A stretch of 64,000 bases of DNA from Drechmeria coniospora. Its lineage: Eukaryota; Ascomycota; Sordariomycetes; Hypocreales; Ophiocordycipitaceae. Numbering within the stretch: position 1 is the first letter of the stretch; the number at the start of each line of letters is the position of its first letter. The stretch covers positions 11,590,520-11,654,519 of the forward strand of contig NC_054389.1 of NCBI RefSeq assembly GCF_001625195.1. The letters are read 5' to 3'. Both the position numbers and the translations under genes were made by a program. Positions 54,855-64,000 of this stretch are shown here, one piece after another. Below the pieces are notes generated by a model, which saw nothing but the letters and a program-made list of their open reading frames with translations, was not told the DNA's origin and searched no databases.

Positions 54855-57047
54855 CAAGGCGACTGAGAAGAAGAAAAATAGGAACCATTCAGCCCTCAAC
54901 TTGCCGCCAGTCGCCGGAGACCTGCACCACCCCTCTGCACCGTTGGCATGCGCCCTCGAGACTTGACCTACCGCCTCGTGCCATTATCCTCTGCGCCGCA
55001 TGCCCAAGTCTTCGGCACGGCACGAGAGAGACGCAACTGGCCTTGGCCACGGCTGCGCTCACGCACGAGTCCAACATCATTCTTGTTCCTCGCCCTCCTG
55101 CTCCTGCTCTTTCTCGGCGTGCCGTGGGCAACCTTCCGGTCGTCGCTGCAGCCTATTGAGCATGTCGAGGGCCTCGTCCGTTCATTCATGCCGATCAGCG
55201 TCGCCGATGCCATGGTCGATGCATGGCGGGCGATGGATGCCATGCTCCGGTCCTTGCTTCTGGCTACGATGGTCCGAATCTGTCGAGCGTGATGGATGCT
55301 GAGCCACTTCACCTCTACCGACAGCGGGGGGCACTCTATCGGGCTCGTCTGCGAGCGCAAGCACTGAGCCGTGTGGTGGAATGGCCGCCCCATCGTCGCC
55401 GGGCTTCGAGTCAACCCATCGCCCATCCGTCTCTCGAGCATGCAGCCTCCAGCTCCCAGTGCTCACCACACTCTCCGAGACGACGACCCGCTACCTTTTT
55501 CATATCCGGCCAACCCACAAAGCGCAGCCGCGGTCGGGATGGAGACACGATTGAATCGTGTGGTCGTACATTTGGCTCGGCCGTGACACGGTAGCGCACC
55601 GCTCAAGTCTATATGAATATCGGCCACATGTCCCGTCTGCAGGTGATGCCGGCTCGTCGTCCCTGGTCATCGGGCTGCGTCGATTGAATGCCACTTTTGC
55701 TTCTGGGTCTCAATGGCGCCCGTATCCACTGACGATCCCTTCGCAAAGGTGGAAAATGCACAATCTCCGCTCGAGTCTCGAGTGGTTGTCGGCAACGGCT
55801 GGTCATGCTGGGCAGCTCCTGAATGGCGCTTCAACCCTCCATTGTGTTTGTCGAGACTCACCGAGCAAGCGAACTGGTCATGTCGTCAGTGTGATGCAAG
55901 TGATGCCGAGTCGCCAAATGCGGAACCGAAGAGATATACATTATCGTCCAGTCCTTCTACGGCGGCAGGCCCGGTGGGACATGGACGATGGTGTTGAGTA
56001 AATTGAGCCGCTGCCTGCACTTGCAGGTTCGATTGAGCTGACCAGGTGAGCCAGACGACGAACTCTGGGCATGAGCAATCCCGGCTAGGATATCGTGAAT
56101 CGAGTTGAAGACGTACAAGAGCCTTCCCAGCGGAACACAGTGACACGGCCCCTTTCTTCCTCCGTTCAGACGCCACAGCTGAGCCCTGCCACGGTCAAGC
56201 TGGATACACGAAGCTGCTGCAGCCCATCGCACTCGGAATGAGGATTTTTATGTAAGACGACGGAGCGAATATCATCAGTTGCAGCAGGGAAAGAAAGCCT
56301 TGAGACCACCGCGGCTGTTTGAGACGACTCTTTGGAGCTTCATCCACTGCAAGGATGTAGTAGAGCTCTCTTTTCCGGACCATTCCGCACGAATGGGATT
56401 GTATCAAGAAACAGTCTCCCCGTCAAGAGGTTGGTTGCGCGTTAAAATCCATCCCAATTTGACTTACCCGGTAGGCCACCGGAGTCCGCCACGCCGCAGA
56501 TTATGGACGGTAAATTGAGACGTCACGATAAACCAGGGACGGTCTTTGACTTTCATCTCATTTGTCGGATCGAGATTGAGTCTCGAGCATATAGAACACG
56601 CACACGATGAGCCCAACGGCCAAGGTGCCTAATTTTCTTTCCCACGAATTCAAGACGTTCCCCCTCCGCCGACTAGACGTGCATCGCAGGCGATGGAAGC
56701 CTCAAAGGACCAAGTCAAGAGCGGATGATGTGCAGAAACGAATTTTTAACCTGCTCGTGTCCGTAACACAAATAGATTTGGAAAAGGCGAAGAGGTTCAC
56801 ACAAGCTTAGCAAAGGCACTGAGAGGACTCTTGGTCTGACGGACGGGAATTATTAATGCCAGCGCCAGCACCAGCACCAGCACGTGACTGCATCAGCCCA
56901 ACCGCAAAGGCAACAACTCCACAGAAACGGAACTTTGTTCACTTCATGAGCTGCTCCTCCAGTTGCCATTGTCGACTTTCTTCTCAGCATCTGCCGGTCC
57001 GGCGGAAAGCAGTGTCGGCGTCATAGAACAATCGCCGTGTGACGCCA
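54855..57047. other. intergenic, no gene recognised
   Basis: Includes a frame at 54948-55292 with one strongly hydrophobic segment (FLFLALLLLLFLGVPW), a possible membrane-anchor microprotein but with nothing else in its favour. The rest has short frames only; ACCAGCACCAGCACC-like repeats at 56860-56885. Confidence 0.4.
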
Positions 57048-58470
57048 ATGACCCCCAGTGACCCGTTCGCCGGCAGAGCAATGGCAGCAGCCCAGCCAAC
57101 TCCCAAGAACATCCTCCGCGGACACAGGGCTCAGGTGCATGTGGCGACCTTTATCAGAGGCAATGAGCGACTCGTCATAGGTGACGCTGACGGATACATT
57201 ACCGTCTGGGATCTCGCCGTCATGCGTCCGACCGCCGTTTGGCAAGCCCATGCCAAGGCGATGCTAGGAATCCAGGGATGGGGGCCGGACAAGATCATAA
57301 CGTGGGCTCATTCAACCAAACTGTGTGGCTGCACAGCGAAGCTGTACTAACTGACCGAAGCCATGGGCGCGACAACAAACTCATAGTCTGGAAGCTCGCC
57401 ACGGCGGATGAGGCGGGCCTAAGCAAGGCTTTGCCGGTGGAAGACCTTCCGGTGCCGCGACAGCAGCCCTGGGTGCTACACCAGCTCGAGGTCAACACGA
57501 TGAATTTTTGTTCCTTTTCTGCCTGTGCGCGTCGGAGTCACCATGATGACACCTGCGATCTCGGCGACTCGCCGGACATTCTCGTGGCCGTGCCAAACAC
57601 GCTCCTCTCCGAGGCCGTATGTCCCGCTCATGCCCGGACCAACGATGGCTTGCGAAGCTGACGTCCCAGGTTGACATCTATTCGCTTCCGAGTCAGTCTC
57701 GCATTCACACCGTGAAGCCCAGGACCCAGAATGGCATGGCCATGTGCCTACGACTTTTCCATCATGACCGTTGCCTGACGCTTCTCGCGGCCTTTGAGAA
57801 TGGCTGTGCCACCGTCCAACGTCTCGAGAGCTCCGGCGCATGGATCACGACATACCGTACAGAGGCACACTCCCAACCCGTCCTGTCCCTGGACCTTGAC
57901 CCGGGCCGTGCATATTTCCTCACGTCGTCGGCTGATTCGATGATCGCGAAGCACCCTATTCCCACGGCGCTTCAGGCCGTCGCGTGCCTACCTGACGATG
58001 ATGGTGTCGTGGCCATGGATCTAGAGCGAAGATCACTCCTGTCAGAAGCCGCAAATAGCTCGGCAAAGGTGCCGTCGCCACCCGAGCGCCGGGAGGAATG
58101 GAAGCACCCTCTGAAGACGGTCAACACGAAACATGCCGGGCAACAGAGCCTGATGATCCGCTCCGACGGCAAGATATTTGCCACTGCAGGCTGGGATGCG
58201 AACATTCGAGTCTACTCCTGCAAGACGCTGAGAGAGCTGGCTGTGCTCCAGTGGCACAAGGTCGGCGCCTATGCCGTTGCCCTCGCCAGCGTTGGAACAC
58301 CATCCGCCGCGGCTGCTTCGGATTCGGGCACGAGACCCCTGTCCTGCAAAGACTCCTCGAGCACCGCTCTGCTCGGAGTCAAGGACCGCAGGATCCGCCA
58401 AGCGACCAAGGCCCATTGGATCGCCGCGGGTGCCAAGGATGGCAAGGTCAGCTTGTGGGACGTATACTGA
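57048..58470 (+). CDS. ASA1: ASTRA-associated protein Asa1-like, WD repeats, 436 aa
   Basis: Exons 57048-57301, 57361-57616 and 57670-58470 join in phase; introns are 59 bp (consensus TACTAAC branch, AAG acceptor) and 53 bp (GTATGT...CAG). The product has WD40 blades: [20 protein letters not shown] then [61 protein letters not shown] then [30 protein letters not shown] at the C-terminus. Order, length and the short loops match fungal Asa1 (related to GNB1L), a subunit of the ASTRA/TTT-linked complex that helps stabilise PIKK kinases such as Tra1 and Tor. An upstream GTG in frame is not needed; ATG 57048 is preferred. Confidence 0.87.
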
Positions 58471-58821
58471 AGCCGAAGCGTTGAAGCCCCAAGGTGCTCG
58501 ACGGTTGGTGGGAAAACGGCGTCTGACACAACGGCGAGTCTACGGCCTGCAAGTCATCATGACGTACATCGACTGTGCCCTCTCGAGGAGGCCTTGATCA
58601 GGTAGCCCCCCAGGGCCGTCATTGTCGATCTCTCGAAGGCGCTCCGAACCGATCAACGCGAATCAAACCTCCACAGGAAGATCCAAGAGACCATGAAGAG
58701 GTTTCCAGGGCACAACCGGGATGGGGTTGCCCTGCTGGTGCGGCTGACGCCGTTCCGGATAGCCGCAGCGTTGCCGAGGCAGCACGGGGAGATCACGGCA
58801 TGGGCCTGACTGCCTGCTGGT
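58471..58821. other. 3' region of the Asa1-like gene
   Basis: No gene seen; leads directly into tandem repeats. Confidence 0.5.
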
Positions 58822-58947
58822 GACGTAGATGAGGCATTCACAAGGAACGACATGGGCATGACGTGCATGCGTGCCATGCTGCCGGACGTAGATGAAGCAT
58901 TGACAAGGAAAGACATGGGCATGACGCGCATGCGTGCCATGCTGCCG
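58822..58947. repeat. two tandem 63-bp units
   Basis: 58822-58884 and 58885-58947 are near-identical (GACGTAGATGA, GACATGGGCATGACG, ATGCGTGCCATGCTGCCG). The length is a multiple of three and both strands stay open through it, so a 21-residue repeat could in principle be encoded, but no gene structure surrounds it. Confidence 0.93.
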
Positions 58948-58999
58948 GCACTACTGCGTGTGCGAGGGGGGTGAAGTGTAGGGAAAAAGAACATGGGCC

Positions 59000-59250
59000 A
59001 ACCGCACGCCCTCTCTCACTCCGTGTTGCGTTGCTTGGTCATGTCGATGAGATGTATTGACCAGTCGCTACATCTACAATTTTCCATTGCACGCACTCTT
59101 TCACCCCGTGTTGCATTGCTTGGTCATGTCCACGAGGCATAGTAGTCAGTCTCTACGTCTGCAATTTACCTTTGCACGCACTCTTTCACCCCGTGTTGCG
59201 TTGCTTGGCCATGTCCATGAGGTATAGTAGCCAGTCACGACGACTACTAT
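59000..59250. repeat. three tandem units of about 85 bp
   Basis: CCGTGTTGCGTTGCTTGG anchors lie at 59021, 59105 and 59191, giving periods of 84 and 86 bp; each unit also has CATGTCCATGAGGTATAGTA and GCACGCACTCTTTCACC. Located between the converging 3' ends of the Asa1-like and ALDH genes. Confidence 0.94.
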
Positions 59251-59429
59251 TTGCCTTCAAGAACGTGCCCTCGAGTGTGCCATTAACGCGTGCGAATCGC
59301 TCAAACACCATAGCCTACGATTGGACCCTCAACCGGCGCGGACGCTCAGGCGGCATGGGCCGAGCCCGGCCGCCGCGTTGCGATGCCGCCGCCGGACGGG
59401 CGTGCTTTTCCCCAACGTCGACTTTTCCC

Positions 59430-61048
59430 TCACAGTCGGCTCCCCATGTTGACGTGGACGGCCTTGACCTGGCTGTAGGCCTCGAGGCCGGCCTCGCCGA
59501 GCTCCCTGCCGATGCCACTCTGCTTGACGCCGCCAAAGGGGACGCGTGGGTCGCTGTCCTGGCTGCTGTTGATCCAGACCATGCCGGCCTCAATCTCCGA
59601 GGCCACGCGATGGGCGCGCTCGAGGTCCTTGGTGAAGACGGCGGCGCCCAGGCCGTAGGCGGAGTCGTTGGCGCGGCGGACCGCCTCCTCCTCGTCGGCG
59701 AAGCGGCTGATGACGACGACGGGGCCGAATATTTCCTCCTGGAAGATGCGCATCTCGTTGGTGACGTTGGTGAAGATGGTCGGCTCGACGAAGAAGCCCT
59801 TGGAGTTGACGTCAAAGGGCTTGCCTCCCGAGATGACGGTGGCGCCCTCGGACTTGCCGAGCTCGATGTACTCGAGCACGCGCTGATACTGCGCCTTGGA
59901 GACCTGGGGCCCCTGATACGTCTCGGGGTCCCACTGATGCCCGACGCGGCTCACCGTCTTGGTGGTGTGGGCAAACTGCTCGACAAACCTGTCGTAGATG
60001 GAGTCTTGGACGAGGATGCGCGACGTTGCCGTGCAGATCTGGCCCTGGTTGGACATGATGCCGAGGTGGGACCACTTGACCGCCTGCTCGAGGTCGCAGT
60101 CGTCAAAGACGAGCAGGGGCGACTTGCCGCCCGTCTCGAGCGTGATGTTCTTGAGCGTCGCCGAGGCCATCTTCATGATGGTCTTGGCCGTGGCCGTGGA
60201 GCCGGTGAAGGCGACCTTGTCGACGCGCGGGTGCTCGACCAAGGCGGTGCCCGCTTCCCTGCCGTAGCCGTTGATGACGTTGACGACGCCGGGCGGGAAG
60301 CCCGACTCCTTGATCATCCGGGCCAGGACGAGGATGCTCAAGGGCGTCTGCTCGGCGGCCTTGATGACGACCGTGTTGCCGCAGGCCAGGGCCGGGCCGA
60401 GCTTCCAGGAAGCCATGGAGAGGGGGTAGTTCCAGGGGATGATCTGGCCGACGACACCGATGGGTTGGCGGAGCGTGTAGGCAAACTTTTGGTGCGTCGT
60501 GGAGATGGTCTGGCCGCATATCTTGTCGGCCCAGCCCGCGTAGTAGCGGAAGACGGTGATGGCCTCCTCGATGTCGACCGAGAGGGCCTCGGCGTAGGTT
60601 TTGCCTGCGGCGCCACGTGAGCACCGTGGCGGGCGGTCGAGGGAGGAAAGGAGCGGTGCGTACCATTGTCCCAGGCTTCTATGGTGGCAAAGAGCTGCTT
60701 GTTTGCTTCGAGGCGATCGGCGAGCTTGCTCATCAGGTGGCCCCTGTCCGAGGCGGCGAGCTGCTTCCACGAGGGGTGGCGGAGTGCCCTGTGAGCGGCC
60801 TCGACGGCGGCGTCGACGTCCTTGGCACTCGCCGCTTGGACCGTGGCGATTTCTTTCTCGGTGCTGGGACGCTGGTTAGAATGAGAGCGGCAGGGGGCGG
60901 CGGCGGCAAGGACCTACGCCGGATCGATGGAGGTTATCGTCTGGCCCGAAGAGGCCTTGACGAACTCATTGTTGATGAACAGGCCCGTCGGCTGGCTGTA
61001 CTTGACGCCGTTGGGTGCAACGAGCTGGAGGGGTTCGCAGGAAGTCAT
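59430..61048 (-). CDS. aldehyde dehydrogenase (NAD(P)+), 501 aa
   Basis: Exons 61048-60918, 60863-60664 and 60604-59430 join in phase (introns 54 and 59 bp; the first with a CTAAC branch site). Class-defining residues are present: Asn169 in IIPWNYPLSM, Glu267 in LETGGKSP, catalytic Cys301 in SNQGQICTATSR, the FTGSTATAK nucleotide-binding turn, and EIFGPVVV. The protein oxidises an aldehyde to the acid with NAD(P)+; it looks like a cytosolic fungal ALDH of the AldA type (no mitochondrial presequence visible). It is intact and full length. Substrate could be acetaldehyde or other aliphatic aldehydes; neighbours do not decide. Confidence 0.95.
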
Positions 61049-62369
61049 GTCGCAGGATGGGGGTGTGGACGGCTGCCTGCTCTGAATCGTCGTTGCTCGA
61101 GGATGAGGGCGAGGATGAGGGCGAGGACGAGGGCGAGGAAGAGGGCGAAGAGGAGGGCGAAGAGGAGAAAGGATGGTGATGGAACTGGATGGATAGAACG
61201 GAGGGCGGGGGAAGCAGGAGCGATGGATGGCGGGGAAGGACGATCAGGGTGGATCGAGAAGGAGCCCGCGGGGAGCGACAAGGAAGGAGCGATGGAAGGC
61301 CACCGAGCTCCTCGAATCCAACGACGGCGGATGAAAAGTATGTACTTGATGGTGGGAGCTACGTGACCTACACCTACATGCAGGTAATTACGTGGCCTAC
61401 GTGTCTTGTGTAGGTATAAGTGCGGTACGAAGCAGGTGTCGCTGCGGGCTTGTTTGTGCAACCGCCAACGGGTGTATACTCGTCGGTTGTTCGTGGGCTG
61501 GCTGGGCCGTTCATTCGCCAGCCGGGGTAGCAACGGGGTTGTCGCGGACAAGGTACGGAGCACAGCGACTCCATGACGAAGGGTGCCGACGAGAGACTTT
61601 ATGCGGTGGCTTGGTCGGGCATCCATCCACGCCCTCTGTCGGAGAGCCCGTTGGGGACCTGGGAATACCGCGAAGCAGCGTGGTTGCGGACCCGGAATGC
61701 CGCCGCATCGACCGGCGCCGGGGACGGATCCGGCCATGACTCTCCGAGGGGCCACCGGACCGGCCACGGAGGTGCATGTACACGGTGGCGGCGGAGCCAT
61801 CGGCTCGCTCGTTTCTCCTTGGGCCATGATGGGATAATAATGAGCAGCGGCGACAGTTGGATCGTCAGGGATGCTGCCTGCCAGTGCTGGGTCGCACCCA
61901 CTCCTCACCGCCCAATGGCCGTGCCGGTCGTTGGCTGGCGAGTCGTCGGATGAGGCGGGACGGGCCTCGGACCTAAGAACTCGTTACGTGCGATGCGATG
62001 CGGACGTCTGGGACCGCTAACTCCGCGCGCCGAGCGGAAGACGGACGCGGCAAGCAAAGGGATGGCGACCAAGCGAGGCGAAACTCCGCAGAGCAGCGTG
62101 CTAGTGCGGGTAGATCTGGTATGGCAAGATTCACGATGAGCACTAGCGGGCGCCGTAATCTTGACTCGCACGGAGGCTCGTACCGCCTAATCGGCACGCT
62201 TACCTGCCCTGGCACCGGCCGACGGCTAGCGAGTTCGAAGCCAGGGCTCGCAGCGTGGCCACGGCGGCGGCCGCGTTCGCTTGGCGGATGTTGGGCACGG
62301 GACAAGACACGATGACGGCAACGCGCTGGACGTGCTGGACGACGATGATGACACGGCTCGGCGAACGCC
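61049..62369. other. intergenic, no gene recognised
   Basis: Upstream region of the ALDH gene, with a GAGGGCGAGGATGAGGGCGA-type purine repeat at 61100-61165 within the likely 5' leader or promoter. No convincing gene. Confidence 0.5.
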
Positions 62370-64000
62370 AGCAAGTGTACGGAGCACGGAGTGCTTGCTC
62401 AGCAGTTGTATTGCATGCACGTGCAGGTGCACATGCACTGTCGTATTTCGGTATGACTCCCGTCAAGATTTTCGGCATGCTTGATTGGCAATGCCGGACA
62501 CGGCCCAACAGGTCATGTACACTTGCATGTGTTTCCTATCATGATGCACAGTTTGTCACTCTGTACGGAGGACTGTGCTGGATATTACTCCCTTGTGCAA
62601 GTACGTGTGCGAGTTCCTGTATGCAAGCAAGCACGGTACTTGAGTTTCGGCACAGTAAGTATCCGTACGTTGTAGGTGTAATAACTATATGGAAGTACGG
62701 AGTACATGAACATGAACTCGAGAGTACATGTAAGTATTCGCTAAAGAACACGTAAGGAATACCACCTTGCTCGTCGTTTGTACTTGCACGCATAAGTACT
62801 TGATCTATACCACAAATACCACAAAGTATAGCAATTGCACTGGCAAGTACAGTATGTGGCAAAAGGTATTTGCCCACCCTTAGGTATCACAATCCTAGTC
62901 CTCTATACTAGTCCTCTATACTAGTCCTCTATACTAGTCCTCTATAACCCAATAGAAAATGGTACCTGAAGGGGGGGAAATACTTTTTGCCCCCCACTGT
63001 AATACGCAGCACAATTAGTTGCAGGCGTAGCAGCGTAGGTGCACGAACGAGCAGATGTGCAAAGTAGTACTTGGTAGCAGACGAGGTACAGGTACCAGAT
63101 GGGTAGTGCCTTAGTACTTATGTCCGTAGGTTAATAGTACAGTAATACTAGGTTTGTAGAGGCATGCTACAGCCTGGGACCCGACTATAGGTACTGGGTA
63201 CTTACTAGGTATCTAATAAAACAGTACTCCGTACTAGGTACGCTAATATTAATACCCCGTGGTTAAGTCCGCCCGCGGCACTTGCAAGTACTCTGTACTC
63301 TACTCGTGCCGTACTCATCATGACTCACCTCCCCACCCATCCAACTCATCATTTCTCCATCATGCATGCCACAATGGCGGAGCACGCACAAGCTGCCGAC
63401 GAGCTCTAATGTACTCATCGATTCTGTACTGGCAAGTTCGTAGTAGGAGACGTATACATGCAAGCACTCTACCAAGCACAGTGTTGCACATGTAGAGACC
63501 TATGTATCCCGTCTGCTGCAGTACATTCAGAGTCTTGCGCTCGCCACTACCATCCTAGGTACAGTACAAGCGCTGCTTACAGTACAAGCGCTGCTTACAG
63601 TACAAGCGCTGCTTACAGTACAAGCTCTGCTTACTGTACTACAAGTACTTGCAGCACTTGTACACCTACTATAAGTACATGAAATTGGATAGTACTTCCA
63701 CTTCCATATTCCCTTGCCGTTCGGCAGGGACAAGTGCATAGTGGCCACCTGTTGCTGCATGCAGCGCAGGGAACGACTCCCCTCCACCGTGCGTGCTTGC
63801 TCGGAATTGCCATGTAGAACCGAGATGTACAATTGCTGTACTCCGTAGTTGTACGAGTAATATCGCCAGCCACCCGGATCAATCGTGCTCATTACTTGCC
63901 ACCGCCAACAGTGCCATGAAATAACTTTTCCCGCTGCGTGCATGAATGGGCAGCAATGACTTTTGCCGCGTCCTCGTCGTCCACGACATGCAAGTGCAGG
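62370..64000. repeat. GTAC-rich tract to the window end
   Basis: Gene-free. Frequent GTAC and TACGGAGTAC (62695, 63225), plus the MITE at 62851-62999 and four 18-bp units ACAGTACAAGCGCTGCTT at 63561-63632. Confidence 0.75.
62851..62999. mobile_element. 149-bp mariner-type MITE with TA target duplication
   Basis: Imperfect terminal inverted repeats of about 39 bp (left starts CAGTATGTGGCAAAAGGTAT, right end reversed starts CAGTGGGGGGCAAAAAGTAT; about three quarters identical), flanked by TA at 62849-62850 and 63000-63001. The middle is four 13-bp units CTAGTCCTCTATA. The CAGT-G-GGGGCAAAA end resembles Tc1-type transposon ends. No coding capacity. Confidence 0.88.

Noticed and set aside
54948..55292. 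114-codon frame with a hydrophobic segment
   Set aside because: Single hydrophobic run only, no conserved pattern or intron logic; kept as a remark rather than a gene.
59172..60620. 482-codon frame opposite the aldehyde dehydrogenase
   Set aside because: Antisense shadow; the minus-strand ALDH is complete with catalytic residues.

Overview
This window looks like nuclear DNA of a filamentous ascomycete, most likely Hypocreales (insect- or nematode-associated relatives would fit, but I cannot name a genus from sequence alone). The reasons are short introns (about 49-90 bp) with CTAAC/CTGAC-type branch sites, a Zn2Cys6 + fungal-specific transcription factor, a fungal bZIP, an F-box protein of fungal type, pogo/Fot-type and hAT transposon remains with C-to-T-type stop codons, and GC-rich coding sequence separated by long non-coding tracts. 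No rRNA, tRNA, CRISPR or organelle sequence was recognised.

Layout. 1-10.6 kb is an AT-richer, transposon-eroded tract: a small bZIP gene, a 1.86-kb pogo-type element inserted at a TA inside a short ORF, a broken LysM/cysteine-rich secreted protein gene, a 96-bp palindrome next to a frameshifted hAT transposase end, and unrecognised ORF relics. 10.8-23.6 kb is gene-dense: F-box protein, a P-loop ATPase, a small membrane protein, an omega-like glutathione transferase, a FAM50/XAP5 protein and a cytochrome P450 with a frame problem in its first exon. 25.0-27.0 kb holds a four-intron-phase-consistent secreted protein of unknown function. 27.2-31.5 kb is a gene-free, GTAC/TACGGAGTA-rich tract. 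31.7-40.5 kb holds a METTL16-type m6A methyltransferase, a glycine-zipper protein, an unusual collector region of repeats and gene fragments (36.1-37.3 kb), and a Zn2Cys6 factor. 40.7-46.5 kb appears gene-free. 46.5-61.1 kb holds a secreted thioredoxin-reductase-like enzyme, a HAD phosphatase with an array of copies of its own 3' end, a TTC1-type TPR protein, an ASTRA-associated WD protein (Asa1) and an aldehyde dehydrogenase, separated by more GTAC-rich tracts. 61.1-64 kb is gene-free, with a 149-bp mariner-type MITE.

The genes are mainly unrelated single loci on both strands; I see no operon-like or secondary-metabolite cluster. Housekeeping functions (Asa1, TTC1, METTL16, FAM50) sit beside redox and detoxification enzymes (GST, P450, ALDH, thioredoxin-reductase-like). 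The most unusual theme is structural: pieces of about 85-92 bp made of the last codons of a gene plus its 3' flank have been copied, once as a remote single copy (P-loop ATPase end, 13.6 kb, found again at 36.1 kb) and once as a tandem array (HAD gene, 51.4-51.8 kb). Two other arrays just downstream of genes share the same 85-91-bp period.
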